DNA of 64,000 nucleotides, taken from NCBI RefSeq assembly GCF_965118635.1, contig NZ_CBCPHV010000001.1, positions 310,001-374,000 of the forward strand, given 5' to 3'. Below, piece after piece: positions 15,621-25,300 of this stretch (its first letter is position 1; every line of letters starts with the position of its first letter). The notes beneath the pieces were generated by a model. The model saw only the letters and a program-made list of their open reading frames with translations. It was not told the DNA's origin and did not search any database. The stretch is from Empedobacter brevis_A (GTDB lineage Bacteria; Bacteroidota; Bacteroidia; Flavobacteriales; Weeksellaceae). The position numbers and the translations under genes were made by a program.

Positions 15621-16169
15621 ATGAGTGAAAAGAAATGGTATGTAATCAAGACTGTGGCTGGACAAGAGCTAAAAGTTAAGGATTATATTGAAAGAGAAAT
15701 TCAGTACCAAAATTTGAATGATTATGTAGGGCAAATAGTTGTCCCTATGGAAAAAGTGATTCAAATCCGTAACGGTAAAAAATATCAAAAGGAAAAAGTA
15801 CACTTTCCTGGTTACATTATGATCGAAGCTGAACTGGTAGGAGAAATTCCTCACATGGTAAAGAATACATCAGGCGTAATTAGCTTTTTAAGTGCAACGA
15901 AAGGAGGTGATCCTGTACCAATGAGACAATCGGAAGTTAACCGAATGTTAGGTAAAGTTGACGAATTAGCAGAAAACGTTGATACAAACTTAGGAGTATC
16001 TTATATCGTAGGAGAAACAGTAAAAGTAATCGACGGACCATTCAATGGATTCAACGGAACAGTTGAAAAAATCATTGAAGACAAACGTAAACTTGAAGTG
16101 ATGGTTTTAATCTTCGGACGTAAAACACCACTTGAGTTAAGTTTTAACCAAGTTGAAAAGATTGCATAA
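15621..16169 (+). CDS. nusG: Transcription termination/antitermination factor NusG
   Basis: This 182-residue protein has the NGN domain (starts KKWYVIKTVAGQELKVK; FPGYIMIEAEL near residues 72-82) and a C-terminal KOW domain (VKVIDGPFNGFNGTVEKI near 134-151). It binds RNA polymerase beta' and beta and couples it with Rho or the ribosome. The length is normal. It lies upstream of rplK in the classical secE-nusG-rplKAJL-rpoBC order. Confidence 0.97.
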   Translation: MSEKKWYVIKTVAGQELKVKDYIEREIQYQNLNDYVGQIVVPMEKVIQIRNGKKYQKEKVHFPGYIMIEAELVGEIPHMVKNTSGVISFLSATKGGDPVPMRQSEVNRMLGKVDELAENVDTNLGVSYIVGETVKVIDGPFNGFNGTVEKIIEDKRKLEVMVLIFGRKTPLELSFNQVEKIA

Positions 16170-16238
16170 TCTATCAACAAATTAAAAGTAGAAATTTAGG
16201 CTGCTTCCACATAACGCTTAATTTTAAGAATTAAAAAA

Positions 16239-16679
16239 ATGGCAAAAAAAATTGAAAAAGTTGTAAAACTTCAAGTTAAAGGAGGACAAGCAAATCCTTC
16301 GCCACCAGTAGGACCAGCTTTAGGTGCTGCAGGTGTTAACATTATGGAGTTTTGTAAACAATTTAATGGACGTACACAAGAAAAACAAGGTGCAGTGTTA
16401 CCAGTTGTTATTACTGTGTATCAAGATAAATCATTTGATTTCGTAATTAAAACTCCTCCAGCTGCTATTCAGTTAATGGAAGCTGCGAAATTAAAAAAAG
16501 CATCAGGTGTGCCTAACCGTCAAAAAGTTGGTACTGTTACTTGGGATCAAGTTAGAGCTATTGCTGAAGATAAATTAGCGGACATGAACTGTTTCACTGT
16601 TGAATCTGCTATGAAAATGGTTGCTGGAACTGCACGTTCTATGGGTATAACTGTAAAAGGTGGGCAAGCTCCAGAATAA
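16239..16679 (+). CDS. rplK: 50S ribosomal protein L11
   Basis: The protein has 146 residues. The N-terminal domain has LQVKGGQANPSPPVGPALG, and the C-terminal RNA-binding domain ends GTARSMGITV. L11 forms the GTPase-associated centre with 23S rRNA and is the target of thiostrepton and of the stringent response. It is the first gene of the rplKAJL operon. Confidence 0.98.
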   Translation: MAKKIEKVVKLQVKGGQANPSPPVGPALGAAGVNIMEFCKQFNGRTQEKQGAVLPVVITVYQDKSFDFVIKTPPAAIQLMEAAKLKKASGVPNRQKVGTVTWDQVRAIAEDKLADMNCFTVESAMKMVAGTARSMGITVKGGQAPE

Positions 16680-16696
16680 TTAAAACATTTTAGGAA

Positions 16697-17392
16697 ATGG
16701 CAAAGTTAACAAAAAGACAAAAAGAAGCACAAGCTAAAGTAGAGAAAAACAAACTTTATTCTATCGATGAAGCATCATCTTTAGTAAAAGAGGTAAACTA
16801 CGCAAAGTTTGATGCATCTGTAGATATAGCAGTTCGTTTAGGTGTAGATCCTAAGAAAGCTAACCAAATGGTACGTGGAGTAGTTTCATTACCACACGGA
16901 ACAGGTAAAGATGTAAAAGTATTAGCATTAGTTACTCCAGACAAAGAAGCAGAAGCTAAAGCAGCAGGTGCTGATTATGTAGGATTAGACGAATACTTAC
17001 AAAAAATTAAAGAAGGTTGGACAGATGTTGACGTTATCGTTACAATGCCAGCTGTTATGGGTAAATTAGGACCATTAGGACGTGTTTTAGGACCTCGTGG
17101 ATTAATGCCTAACCCAAAATCAGGAACTGTAACTTTAGAAGTTGGTAAAGCTGTTTCTGAAGTAAAAGCAGGTAAAATCGACTTCAAAGTAGACCGTTAC
17201 GGAATTATCCACGCTGCAGTTGGTAAAGTATCTTTCGATGCTGAGAAAATTAAAGAAAATGCGAATGAATTAATTCAAACTTTAATTAAATTAAAACCAA
17301 CAGCTGCTAAAGGAACATATGTAAAAAGCATCACGCTTTCTACAACTCAATCTGTAGGTGTATCAGTAGATCCAAAAAGTGTAAACGCTTAA
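16697..17392 (+). CDS. rplA: 50S ribosomal protein L1
   Basis: The 231-residue protein contains the L1 signature VMGKLGPLGRVLGPRGLMP near residues 122-140 and the KAGKIDFKVDR strand. It forms the mobile L1 stalk that binds E-site tRNA, and in many bacteria it represses its own operon by binding the leader of rplK. No L1-site mimic was located by eye in the 69 bases before rplK. It starts 17 bases after rplK. Confidence 0.98.
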   Translation: MAKLTKRQKEAQAKVEKNKLYSIDEASSLVKEVNYAKFDASVDIAVRLGVDPKKANQMVRGVVSLPHGTGKDVKVLALVTPDKEAEAKAAGADYVGLDEYLQKIKEGWTDVDVIVTMPAVMGKLGPLGRVLGPRGLMPNPKSGTVTLEVGKAVSEVKAGKIDFKVDRYGIIHAAVGKVSFDAEKIKENANELIQTLIKLKPTAAKGTYVKSITLSTTQSVGVSVDPKSVNA

Positions 17393-17404
17393 AATTAGTA
17401 GATT

Positions 17405-17923
17405 ATGGCAATGACAAAACAAGATAAAGCAAATATGATAGATGAATTGCAAGCTGTATTAGCAGAAGCAAAAATCATCTACTTAGCAGATATCGACGGA
17501 TTAAACGCTGTTAATACTACTGAATTAAGAAGAACTTGTTTTAAAAGCAATGTATCTTTACGCGTAGTAAAAAACACTTTATTAAAGAAAGCTATGGAGC
17601 AAATCGAAGACAAAAACTTCGAAGAGCTTTACGGATCTTTAAAAGGAAATACAGCATTAATGACTGCTGAAGTTGGTAACGCACCAGCTAAAGTAATCGA
17701 TACTTTCAGAAAAAAATCTGAAAAACCTATTTTAAAAGGAGCTTGGATTGAAGATAATATTTTTGTTGGTGATGACAAATTACCACAATTAGTAGCATTG
17801 AAATCTCGTGAAGAATTAATCGCAGATATCATCATGTTACTTCAATCTCCAATCAAAACAGTTGTTTCTCAATTAGAGAACAAAGAAGCTGCGAAAGCAG
17901 AAGAAGGAGCTTCAGAAGAATAA
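17405..17923 (+). CDS. rplJ: 50S ribosomal protein L10
   Basis: The protein has 172 residues. The N-terminal rRNA-binding part has TELRRTCFKSNVSLRVVKNTLLKKAME, given here as family-typical segments RRTCFKSN and VVKNTLLKKA. The C-terminal helix region binds L7/L12 dimers. It starts 12 bases after rplA. A second in-frame ATG three codons in is possible. Confidence 0.96.
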   Translation: MAMTKQDKANMIDELQAVLAEAKIIYLADIDGLNAVNTTELRRTCFKSNVSLRVVKNTLLKKAMEQIEDKNFEELYGSLKGNTALMTAEVGNAPAKVIDTFRKKSEKPILKGAWIEDNIFVGDDKLPQLVALKSREELIADIIMLLQSPIKTVVSQLENKEAAKAEEGASEE

Positions 17924-17969
17924 GACACACTCATATTAAATAAAAGTTTAAAAAACAAAAAGCATTAAA

Positions 17970-18338
17970 ATGGCAGATTTAAAAAAATTAGCTGAAGAGT
18001 TAGTAAACTTGACAGTTTTAGAAGTTAATGAATTATCTACAATCTTAAAAGATGAGTACGGAATCGAACCAGCTGCTGCTGCTGTAGTTGTTGCTGCAGG
18101 TGGAGCAGGTGAAGCTGCTGAAGAGCAATCAGAATTCGACGTAATCTTAAAAGAAGCAGGTGCATCTAAATTAGCAGTTGTTAAATTAGTTAAAGAATTA
18201 ACTGGAAAAGGATTAAAAGAAGCTAAAGATTTAGTAGATTCAACTCCAGCAACAGTTAAAGAAGCAGTTTCTAAAGACGAAGCTGAAGCTTTAAAGAAAC
18301 AGCTAGAAGAAGCTGGTGCAGTAGTAGAATTGAAGTAA
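17970..18338 (+). CDS. rplL: 50S ribosomal protein L7/L12
   Basis: The 122-residue protein has the dimerising N-terminal domain (LAEELVNLTVLEVNEL), an Ala/Gly-rich hinge (residues 37-52) and the globular factor-binding domain (KLAVVKLVKELTGKGLKEAK). L7/L12 is the multi-copy stalk that recruits EF-Tu and EF-G. It is followed by a strong hairpin before rpoB. Confidence 0.98.
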   Translation: MADLKKLAEELVNLTVLEVNELSTILKDEYGIEPAAAAVVVAAGGAGEAAEEQSEFDVILKEAGASKLAVVKLVKELTGKGLKEAKDLVDSTPATVKEAVSKDEAEALKKQLEEAGAVVELK

Positions 18339-18359
18339 TTTTTATTACTCAAAAATATA

Positions 18360-18401
18360 GGTTTGGACCTAACACAGGACGTGTTAGGTCTAAACCTTTT
18401 T
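18360..18401 (+). terminator. rplL-rpoB attenuator hairpin
   Basis: A 16-bp stem (18360-18375 with 18381-18396; one G-U pair in RNA) encloses a 5-base loop and is followed by TTTTT. No consensus promoter is visible before rpoB, so termination should be partial, as in other bacteria where this hairpin adjusts the ratio of ribosomal protein to polymerase. Confidence 0.8.
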
Positions 18402-18440
18402 ACGCATAAAGTCATTATATAAACCAAAATTCATTCGAAA

Positions 18441-21400
18441 TTGGCCACTAAAGCAACATTAAGCAACTCGACTGAGAAAAAAGAAAGATTGAACTTCTCT
18501 TCTGCAAAAGCAGTCGCTCAGTTCCCAGATTTCCTTGACATTCAGATCAAATCGTTTGAAGATTTTTTCCAGTTGGAAACAAGACCTGACCAACGAAAAA
18601 ATGAAGGTCTTTACCGAACATTTGCTGAGAATTTTCCAATTACGGATACTCGCAATCAGTTTGTTTTAGAATTCTTAGATTATTTCGTAGATCCACCACG
18701 TTACACAATTGATGAGTGTATCGAAAGAGGATTAACGTACAGTGTACCATTGAAAGCTCGTCTTAAATTGTACTGTACAGACGAAGAACACGAAGATTTC
18801 GAAACTGTTGTGCAAGACGTATATTTAGGAACAATTCCTTACATGTCTCCTTCAGGATCATTCATCATTAATGGTGCAGAGCGTGTTATTGTATCTCAAT
18901 TACACCGTTCTCCTGGGGTATTCTTCGGACAATCTTTTCACGCGAATGGTACAAAATTGTACTCATCTCGTATTATTCCTTTCAAAGGATCTTGGATTGA
19001 GTTCGCAACAGACATCAACAGCGTAATGTACGCTTACATCGATCGTAAGAAAAAGTTACCATTAACTACTTTATTACGTGCTATCGGATATGAAAGAGAT
19101 AAAGATATCTTAGAAATTTTCGACTTAGCAGAAGAAGTAAAAGTTAATAAAGCTAATTTAAAGAAAGTTGTAGGTCGTAAACTTGCTGCACGTGTATTAA
19201 ATACATGGCACGAGGATTTCGTAGATGAAGATACAGGAGAAGTTGTATCAATAGAACGTAATGAAATTATCTTAGATCGTGAAACAATCTTAGAAAAAGA
19301 TCACATCGATCAAATCGTAGATTCTGGCGTTAAGACAATCTTATTACACAAAGAAGATATCAATTCTGCTGATTATGGAATTATCCATAATACTTTACAA
19401 AAAGACCCTACTAATACTGAAAAAGAGGCAGTAGAGTATATCTATAGACAATTACGTAACGCTGAGCCACCAGATGAAGAAACAGCAATTGGAATTATTG
19501 ATAAATTATTCTTCTCAGATCAACGTTATTCATTAGGTGAAGTAGGTCGTTATAGATTAAATAAAAAATTAGGCTTAAACATTAGTGAAGACATACAAGT
19601 CTTGACTCGTGAAGATATCATTTCGATTATTAAATACTTAATCGAATTAATCAACTCTAAAGCAGAGGTAGATGATATTGACCACTTATCTAACCGTCGT
19701 GTAAGAACGGTAGGTGAGCAAATGGCAAGCCAATTCGGAGTAGGTTTAGCTCGTATGGCTAGAACTATCCGTGAAAGAATGAATGTTCGTGATAACGAGG
19801 TGTTTACACCAATCGATTTGATTAATGCTAAAACATTATCATCAGTTATCAATTCATTCTTCGGAACGAACCAGTTATCTCAGTTCATGGATCAAACAAA
19901 TCCATTATCAGAGATTACACACAAACGTCGTTTATCAGCATTAGGACCTGGAGGTTTATCAAGAGAAAGAGCGGGATTCGAGGTACGTGACGTACACCAC
20001 ACTCATTACGGACGTTTATGTCCAATTGAAACTCCTGAGGGACCAAACATTGGTTTGATTTCGTCATTATGTGTATTCGCTAAAGTTAATAACTTAGGGT
20101 TCATCGAAACACCGTACAGAAAAGTAGAAGATGGAAAAGTGGACGTCGAATCAGCACCAATCTATTTAACTGCGGAAGAGGAGGAATCAAAAGTAATTGC
20201 TCAAGCCAATATCAACATGACAGACGATGGTACTATTGCTACTGAACGTGTAACTGCTCGTGAAGATGGGGATTTCCCTGTGGTAACACCTGCAGAAGTT
20301 GATTTAATCGACGTTGCACCTAACCAGATTGCTTCTATCTCAGCATCATTAATTCCTTTCTTGGAGCATGATGACGCCAACCGTGCGTTAATGGGATCGA
20401 ACATGATGCGTCAGGCAGTTCCATTATTGAAACCTCAAGCACCAATTGTAGGTACTGGATTAGAAAAACAAGTTGCAAAAGATTCTAGAATCTTAGTTAA
20501 TGCAGAACGTGAAGGTACAGTAACTTATGTTGATGCTGACATTATAACAATAAAATATGATCGCTCAGAAGACGAAGAATTAGTAAGTTTCGATTCTGCT
20601 GAGAAAACATATAACTTAACTAAATTCAGAAAAACGAATCAAGGAACTACAATCACGTTAAAACCAATTGTAAAAGTTGGAGATCGTGTAGAGAAAGGAC
20701 AAGTTTTATCTGAAGGTTATGCAACAGAAGGAGGAGAACTAGCAATTGGTCGTAACATGGTTGTTGCCTTCATGCCTTGGCAAGGGTACAACTTCGAGGA
20801 TGCAATTGTAATCTCTGAGAAAGCTGTTCGCGAAGACTGGTTTACATCTATCCACATCGATGAGTATTCATTAGATGTACGTGATACAAAATTAGGTATG
20901 GAAGAATTAACTTCAGACATTCCTAACGTTTCGGAAGAGGCTACTAAAGACTTAGACGAAAATGGTATGATCCGTATTGGAGCAGAAGTAAAACCTGGTG
21001 ATATCTTGATTGGTAAAATTACTCCAAAAGGAGAATCTGATCCAACTCCAGAAGAAAAATTATTACGTGCGATCTTTGGTGACAAAGCTGGTGATGTAAA
21101 AGATGCTTCTCTTAAAGCTTCTCCATCATTACGAGGTGTTGTTATTGATAAAAAATTATTCTCACGTAGTATAAAAGATAAACGTAAACGTTCTCAAGAC
21201 AAAGCAATTATTGATAGTGTAGAAGCTGAGTACGACGTTAAATTCAACGAATTAAGAGATATTTTATTAGAGAAATTATACGTTTTATTAAACGGAAAAA
21301 CTTCTCAAGGTATTTACAACGACTTGAACGAAGAAGTAATCAAGAAAGGTGTAAAATATACGCAAAAAATATTATCTAATGTTGAAGATTTCTTAAACTT

Positions 21401-22283
21401 AACTGGAGCAGAATCTCTTTGGACAACAGACGAGGATAAGAATGAATTAGTAAAAGAGTTAATACATAATTATAAAATTAAGTATAACGATTTACAAGGA
21501 GCTCTTAACCGCGAAAGATTTACAATTTCTGTTGGAGATGAATTACCTGCAGGTATCGTAAAATTAGCTAAAATCTATATTGCGAAGAAACGTAAACTAA
21601 AAGTTGGGGATAAAATGGCGGGACGTCACGGTAACAAAGGTATTGTTGCACGTATCGTTCGCGACGAAGATATGCCTTTCTTAGAAGACGGAACACCAGT
21701 AAATATCGTACTTAACCCACTTGGGGTACCATCTCGTATGAATATCGGACAGATTTATGAAACGGTATTAGGATGGGCTGGACTTAAAATGGGACAAAAA
21801 TTTGCAACACCTATTTTCGACGGTGCAGAAATCGAGGATATCGATAGAATCACAGAAGAAGCAGGTATTCCAAAACATGGTACAACATATTTATATGATG
21901 GTAATACTGGAGAACGTTTTGATCAAAAAGCTACTGTAGGTGTTATTTACATGTTGAAATTAGGACACATGGTTGACGACAAAATGCACGCGCGTTCTAT
22001 CGGACCATACTCACTAATTACTCAACAACCATTAGGTGGTAAAGCACAATTCGGTGGACAACGTTTCGGAGAGATGGAGGTTTGGGCATTAGAAGCATTT
22101 GGTGCATCTAATATCTTACGCGAAATCTTAACAGTTAAGTCGGATGACGTAATTGGACGTGCGAAAACTTACGAAGCAATCGTAAAAGGAGAGCCAATGC
22201 CAGAACCTGGTATTCCAGAATCATTTAACGTATTGTTACATGAATTACAAGGTCTTGGATTAGACATAAACTTGGAAGAATAA
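18441..22283 (+). CDS. rpoB: DNA-directed RNA polymerase subunit beta
   Basis: The protein has 1280 residues. The rifampicin-binding cluster is wild type by eye: SQFMDQ, LSEITHKRR and SALGPGGLSRERAGF keep the key Q, D, H, R and S residues. The catalytic-region motifs CPIETPEGPNIGLI, KMAGRHGNKG and the C-terminal GGQRFGEMEVWALEA are present. The predicted start is a TTG at 18441; no in-frame ATG is found near the N-terminus, and the protein then begins MATKATLSN. Its stop codon lies inside a hairpin that separates it from rpoC. Confidence 0.97.
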   Translation: MATKATLSNSTEKKERLNFSSAKAVAQFPDFLDIQIKSFEDFFQLETRPDQRKNEGLYRTFAENFPITDTRNQFVLEFLDYFVDPPRYTIDECIERGLTYSVPLKARLKLYCTDEEHEDFETVVQDVYLGTIPYMSPSGSFIINGAERVIVSQLHRSPGVFFGQSFHANGTKLYSSRIIPFKGSWIEFATDINSVMYAYIDRKKKLPLTTLLRAIGYERDKDILEIFDLAEEVKVNKANLKKVVGRKLAARVLNTWHEDFVDEDTGEVVSIERNEIILDRETILEKDHIDQIVDSGVKTILLHKEDINSADYGIIHNTLQKDPTNTEKEAVEYIYRQLRNAEPPDEETAIGIIDKLFFSDQRYSLGEVGRYRLNKKLGLNISEDIQVLTREDIISIIKYLIELINSKAEVDDIDHLSNRRVRTVGEQMASQFGVGLARMARTIRERMNVRDNEVFTPIDLINAKTLSSVINSFFGTNQLSQFMDQTNPLSEITHKRRLSALGPGGLSRERAGFEVRDVHHTHYGRLCPIETPEGPNIGLISSLCVFAKVNNLGFIETPYRKVEDGKVDVESAPIYLTAEEEESKVIAQANINMTDDGTIATERVTAREDGDFPVVTPAEVDLIDVAPNQIASISASLIPFLEHDDANRALMGSNMMRQAVPLLKPQAPIVGTGLEKQVAKDSRILVNAEREGTVTYVDADIITIKYDRSEDEELVSFDSAEKTYNLTKFRKTNQGTTITLKPIVKVGDRVEKGQVLSEGYATEGGELAIGRNMVVAFMPWQGYNFEDAIVISEKAVREDWFTSIHIDEYSLDVRDTKLGMEELTSDIPNVSEEATKDLDENGMIRIGAEVKPGDILIGKITPKGESDPTPEEKLLRAIFGDKAGDVKDASLKASPSLRGVVIDKKLFSRSIKDKRKRSQDKAIIDSVEAEYDVKFNELRDILLEKLYVLLNGKTSQGIYNDLNEEVIKKGVKYTQKILSNVEDFLNLTGAESLWTTDEDKNELVKELIHNYKIKYNDLQGALNRERFTISVGDELPAGIVKLAKIYIAKKRKLKVGDKMAGRHGNKGIVARIVRDEDMPFLEDGTPVNIVLNPLGVPSRMNIGQIYETVLGWAGLKMGQKFATPIFDGAEIEDIDRITEEAGIPKHGTTYLYDGNTGERFDQKATVGVIYMLKLGHMVDDKMHARSIGPYSLITQQPLGGKAQFGGQRFGEMEVWALEAFGASNILREILTVKSDDVIGRAKTYEAIVKGEPMPEPGIPESFNVLLHELQGLGLDINLEE

Positions 22284-22310
22284 TAGGGAAACCTATTATT
22301 CTACCTTTTT
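22277..22310 (+). terminator. rpoB-rpoC intercistronic GAAA-tetraloop hairpin
   Basis: AGAATAATAGG (22277-22287) pairs with CCTATTATTCT (22292-22302) around a GAAA loop, followed by ACCTTTTT. The rpoB stop codon is in the stem. It could be a weak terminator, an RNA-stability element or a processing site. Confidence 0.55.
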
Positions 22311-22343
22311 CGTTATAATAATATAATTGTTAGATACATCTAT

Positions 22344-25300
22344 ATGTCAACAAAAAATAAAACAAGTCAATTCTCAAAAATCCGTATCGGGTTAGCTTCT
22401 CCAGAATCGATTCTTCAAGAATCTAAAGGTGAAGTTTTAAAACCTGAAACGATTAACTATAGAACGCACAAACCAGAGCGTGACGGGTTATTCTGTGAGC
22501 GTATCTTTGGACCTGTAAAAGATTATGAATGTGCCTGCGGAAAATATAAAAGAATCCGTTATAAAGGTATCGTTTGTGACCGTTGTGGGGTTGAAGTTAC
22601 TGAAAAGAAAGTTCGTCGTGAGCGTATTGGACACATCAATCTTGTTGTGCCAATTGCACACATTTGGTATTTCCGTTCATTACCAAATAAAATTGGTTAC
22701 ATCTTAGGATTACCATCTAAGAAATTAGACATGGTAATTTACTACGAAAGATATGTAGTGATTCAACCAGGTATCGCAAAAGGACCAGAAGGAGAAGAAT
22801 TAAACAGATTAGATTTCTTATCAGAAGAAGAATACTTAGATATCTTAGAAACTCTTCCAATCGAGAATCAATATCTAGAAGATTCAGATCCTAATAAATT
22901 CGTTGCGAAAATGGGTGCTGAAGCACTAGAAGACCTATTATCTCGTATCAATTTAGATGAATTATCTTACGAATTAAGACACAAAGCACATAACGAAACA
23001 TCTAAACAACGTCGTACAGAAGCGTTAAAACGTTTACAAGTTGTTGAATCGTTACGTGAGTCAAATATGCATCACGTAAACCGTCCAGAATGGATGGTAA
23101 TGCGCGTTATTCCAGTTATTCCACCAGAATTACGTCCATTAGTTCCATTAGATGGAGGTCGTTTTGCAACATCAGATTTAAATGATTTATATCGTCGTGT
23201 AATTATCCGTAACAATCGTTTGAAACGATTAATGGAAATTAAAGCGCCAGAAGTAATCTTACGTAATGAAAAACGTATGTTACAAGAAGCGGTAGATTCA
23301 TTATTCGATAATACACGTAAAGCATCAGCCGTTAAAGCAGATGGTAATCGTCCATTAAAATCATTATCTGATTCATTAAAAGGTAAACAAGGTCGTTTCC
23401 GTCAAAACTTATTAGGTAAACGTGTGGATTATTCTGCTCGTTCTGTAATTGTTGTTGGACCAACACTTAAATTACACGAATGTGGTTTACCAAAAGATAT
23501 GGCAGCTGAATTATACAAACCATTTGTTGTTCGTAAATTAATCGAACGTGGAATTGTAAAAACAGTTAAATCGGCTAAGAAAATTATCGATAGAAAAGAG
23601 CCAGTTGTTTGGGATATTTTAGAAAATGTAATTAAAGGACATCCAGTTTTATTAAACCGTGCCCCAACATTACACCGTTTAGGTATCCAAGCATTCCAAC
23701 CGAAATTAATCGAAGGTAAAGCAATTCGTTTACACCCATTAGTGTGTACAGCCTTCAATGCCGATTTCGATGGTGACCAGATGGCCGTTCACTTACCATT
23801 AGGACCAGAAGCTGTTTTAGAAGCACAATTATTAATGTTAGCTTCTCAAAATATTTTGAATCCTGCAAATGGATCTCCAATTACTGTACCATCTCAGGAT
23901 ATGGTTTTAGGTCTTTACTACATGACGAAAATTCGTCGTACTGACCACCAATTTACAGTAAAAGGTGAAGGATTAACATTCTATTCAGACGAAGAAGTTC
24001 AAATTGCATATAACGAAGGAGCAGTTGATTTAAATGCACCAATTCGTGTAAAAGGAACTATTCGTGTAGGAGAGGAGTTAGTAGAAAATCAATTAATCGA
24101 AACTTCAGTAGGACGTGTGTTATTTAACCAAATCGTTCCGAAGCAAGTAGGATTTATCAATGAAGTATTAACGAAAAAATCGTTACGTACAATCATTAAT
24201 AAAATCATTAAGATTACAGATTTCCCTACAACAGCTGCTTTCTTAGATGATATGAAACAATTAGGATATAGAAATGCCTTCGAGGGTGGTTTATCATTCT
24301 CATTAGGAGATATCTTAATTCCAGAACAAAAGAAAGACCTTATCTCTGGTGCAATCAACCAAGTTGAGAACATTAAGATGAACTATAACATGGGTCTTAT
24401 TACAAATAACGAACGTTACAACCAAGTTATTGATGTTTGGACAACAACAAACGCAACATTAACAGAAATTGTAATGAAACGTATGACAGAAGATCAACAA
24501 GGATTTAACTCTGTATTCATGATGCTTGATTCAGGAGCACGTGGATCTAAAGAGCAAATTCGTCAGTTATCAGGTATGCGTGGATTGATGGCTAAACCTC
24601 AAAAAGCTGGTTCTACTGGTGGGGATATTATCGAGAATCCAATTATCTCTAACTTCCGTGAAGGTCTTTCTATCTTAGAGTACTTTATTTCTTCGCACGG
24701 TGCGCGTAAAGGTCTTGCCGATACTGCCTTAAAAACTGCCGATGCTGGATACTTGACTCGTCGTTTAGTTGACGTTGCACAAGACGTTATCGTAATGCAC
24801 GAGGATTGTGGTACATTAAGAGGTTTAGAAGTTACAGCACTTAAGAAAAAAGAAGAAATCATTGAAAGTTTATCTTCTCGTATTTTAGGTCGTACTTCAT
24901 TAAATGATATTTATAACCCAGATAATGGTGAATTAATCATCGCTGCTGGTAATATTATTACAGAAGATATTGGTGATGCTATCGAAGCAGCTGGTATTGA
25001 AAATGTAGAAGTTCGTTCTCCATTAACATGTGAAGCGAAAACTGGAATTTGTGCTAAATGTTACGGACGTAACTTAGCGACAGGTAAAGGAGTTCAAAAA
25101 GGTGAATCTGTAGGTGTAGTTGCTGCACAATCTATTGGTGAGCCTGGTACACAGTTAACATTACGTACTTTCCACGTTGGGGGTACTGCGGGTAACGTTT
25201 CTGAGCAAAATACAATTAATGCTAAAGTTGACGGTACAGTTGAGTTTGATGACTTACGTACAGTTGAATCTACAGATGATTCAGGTAACAAAGTAGATAC

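Noticed and set aside
19860..20060. Rifampicin-resistance change in rpoB
   Set aside because: The key residues of the rifampicin cluster appear wild type; the His in DVHHTHYG seems a lineage difference outside the main contact residues.
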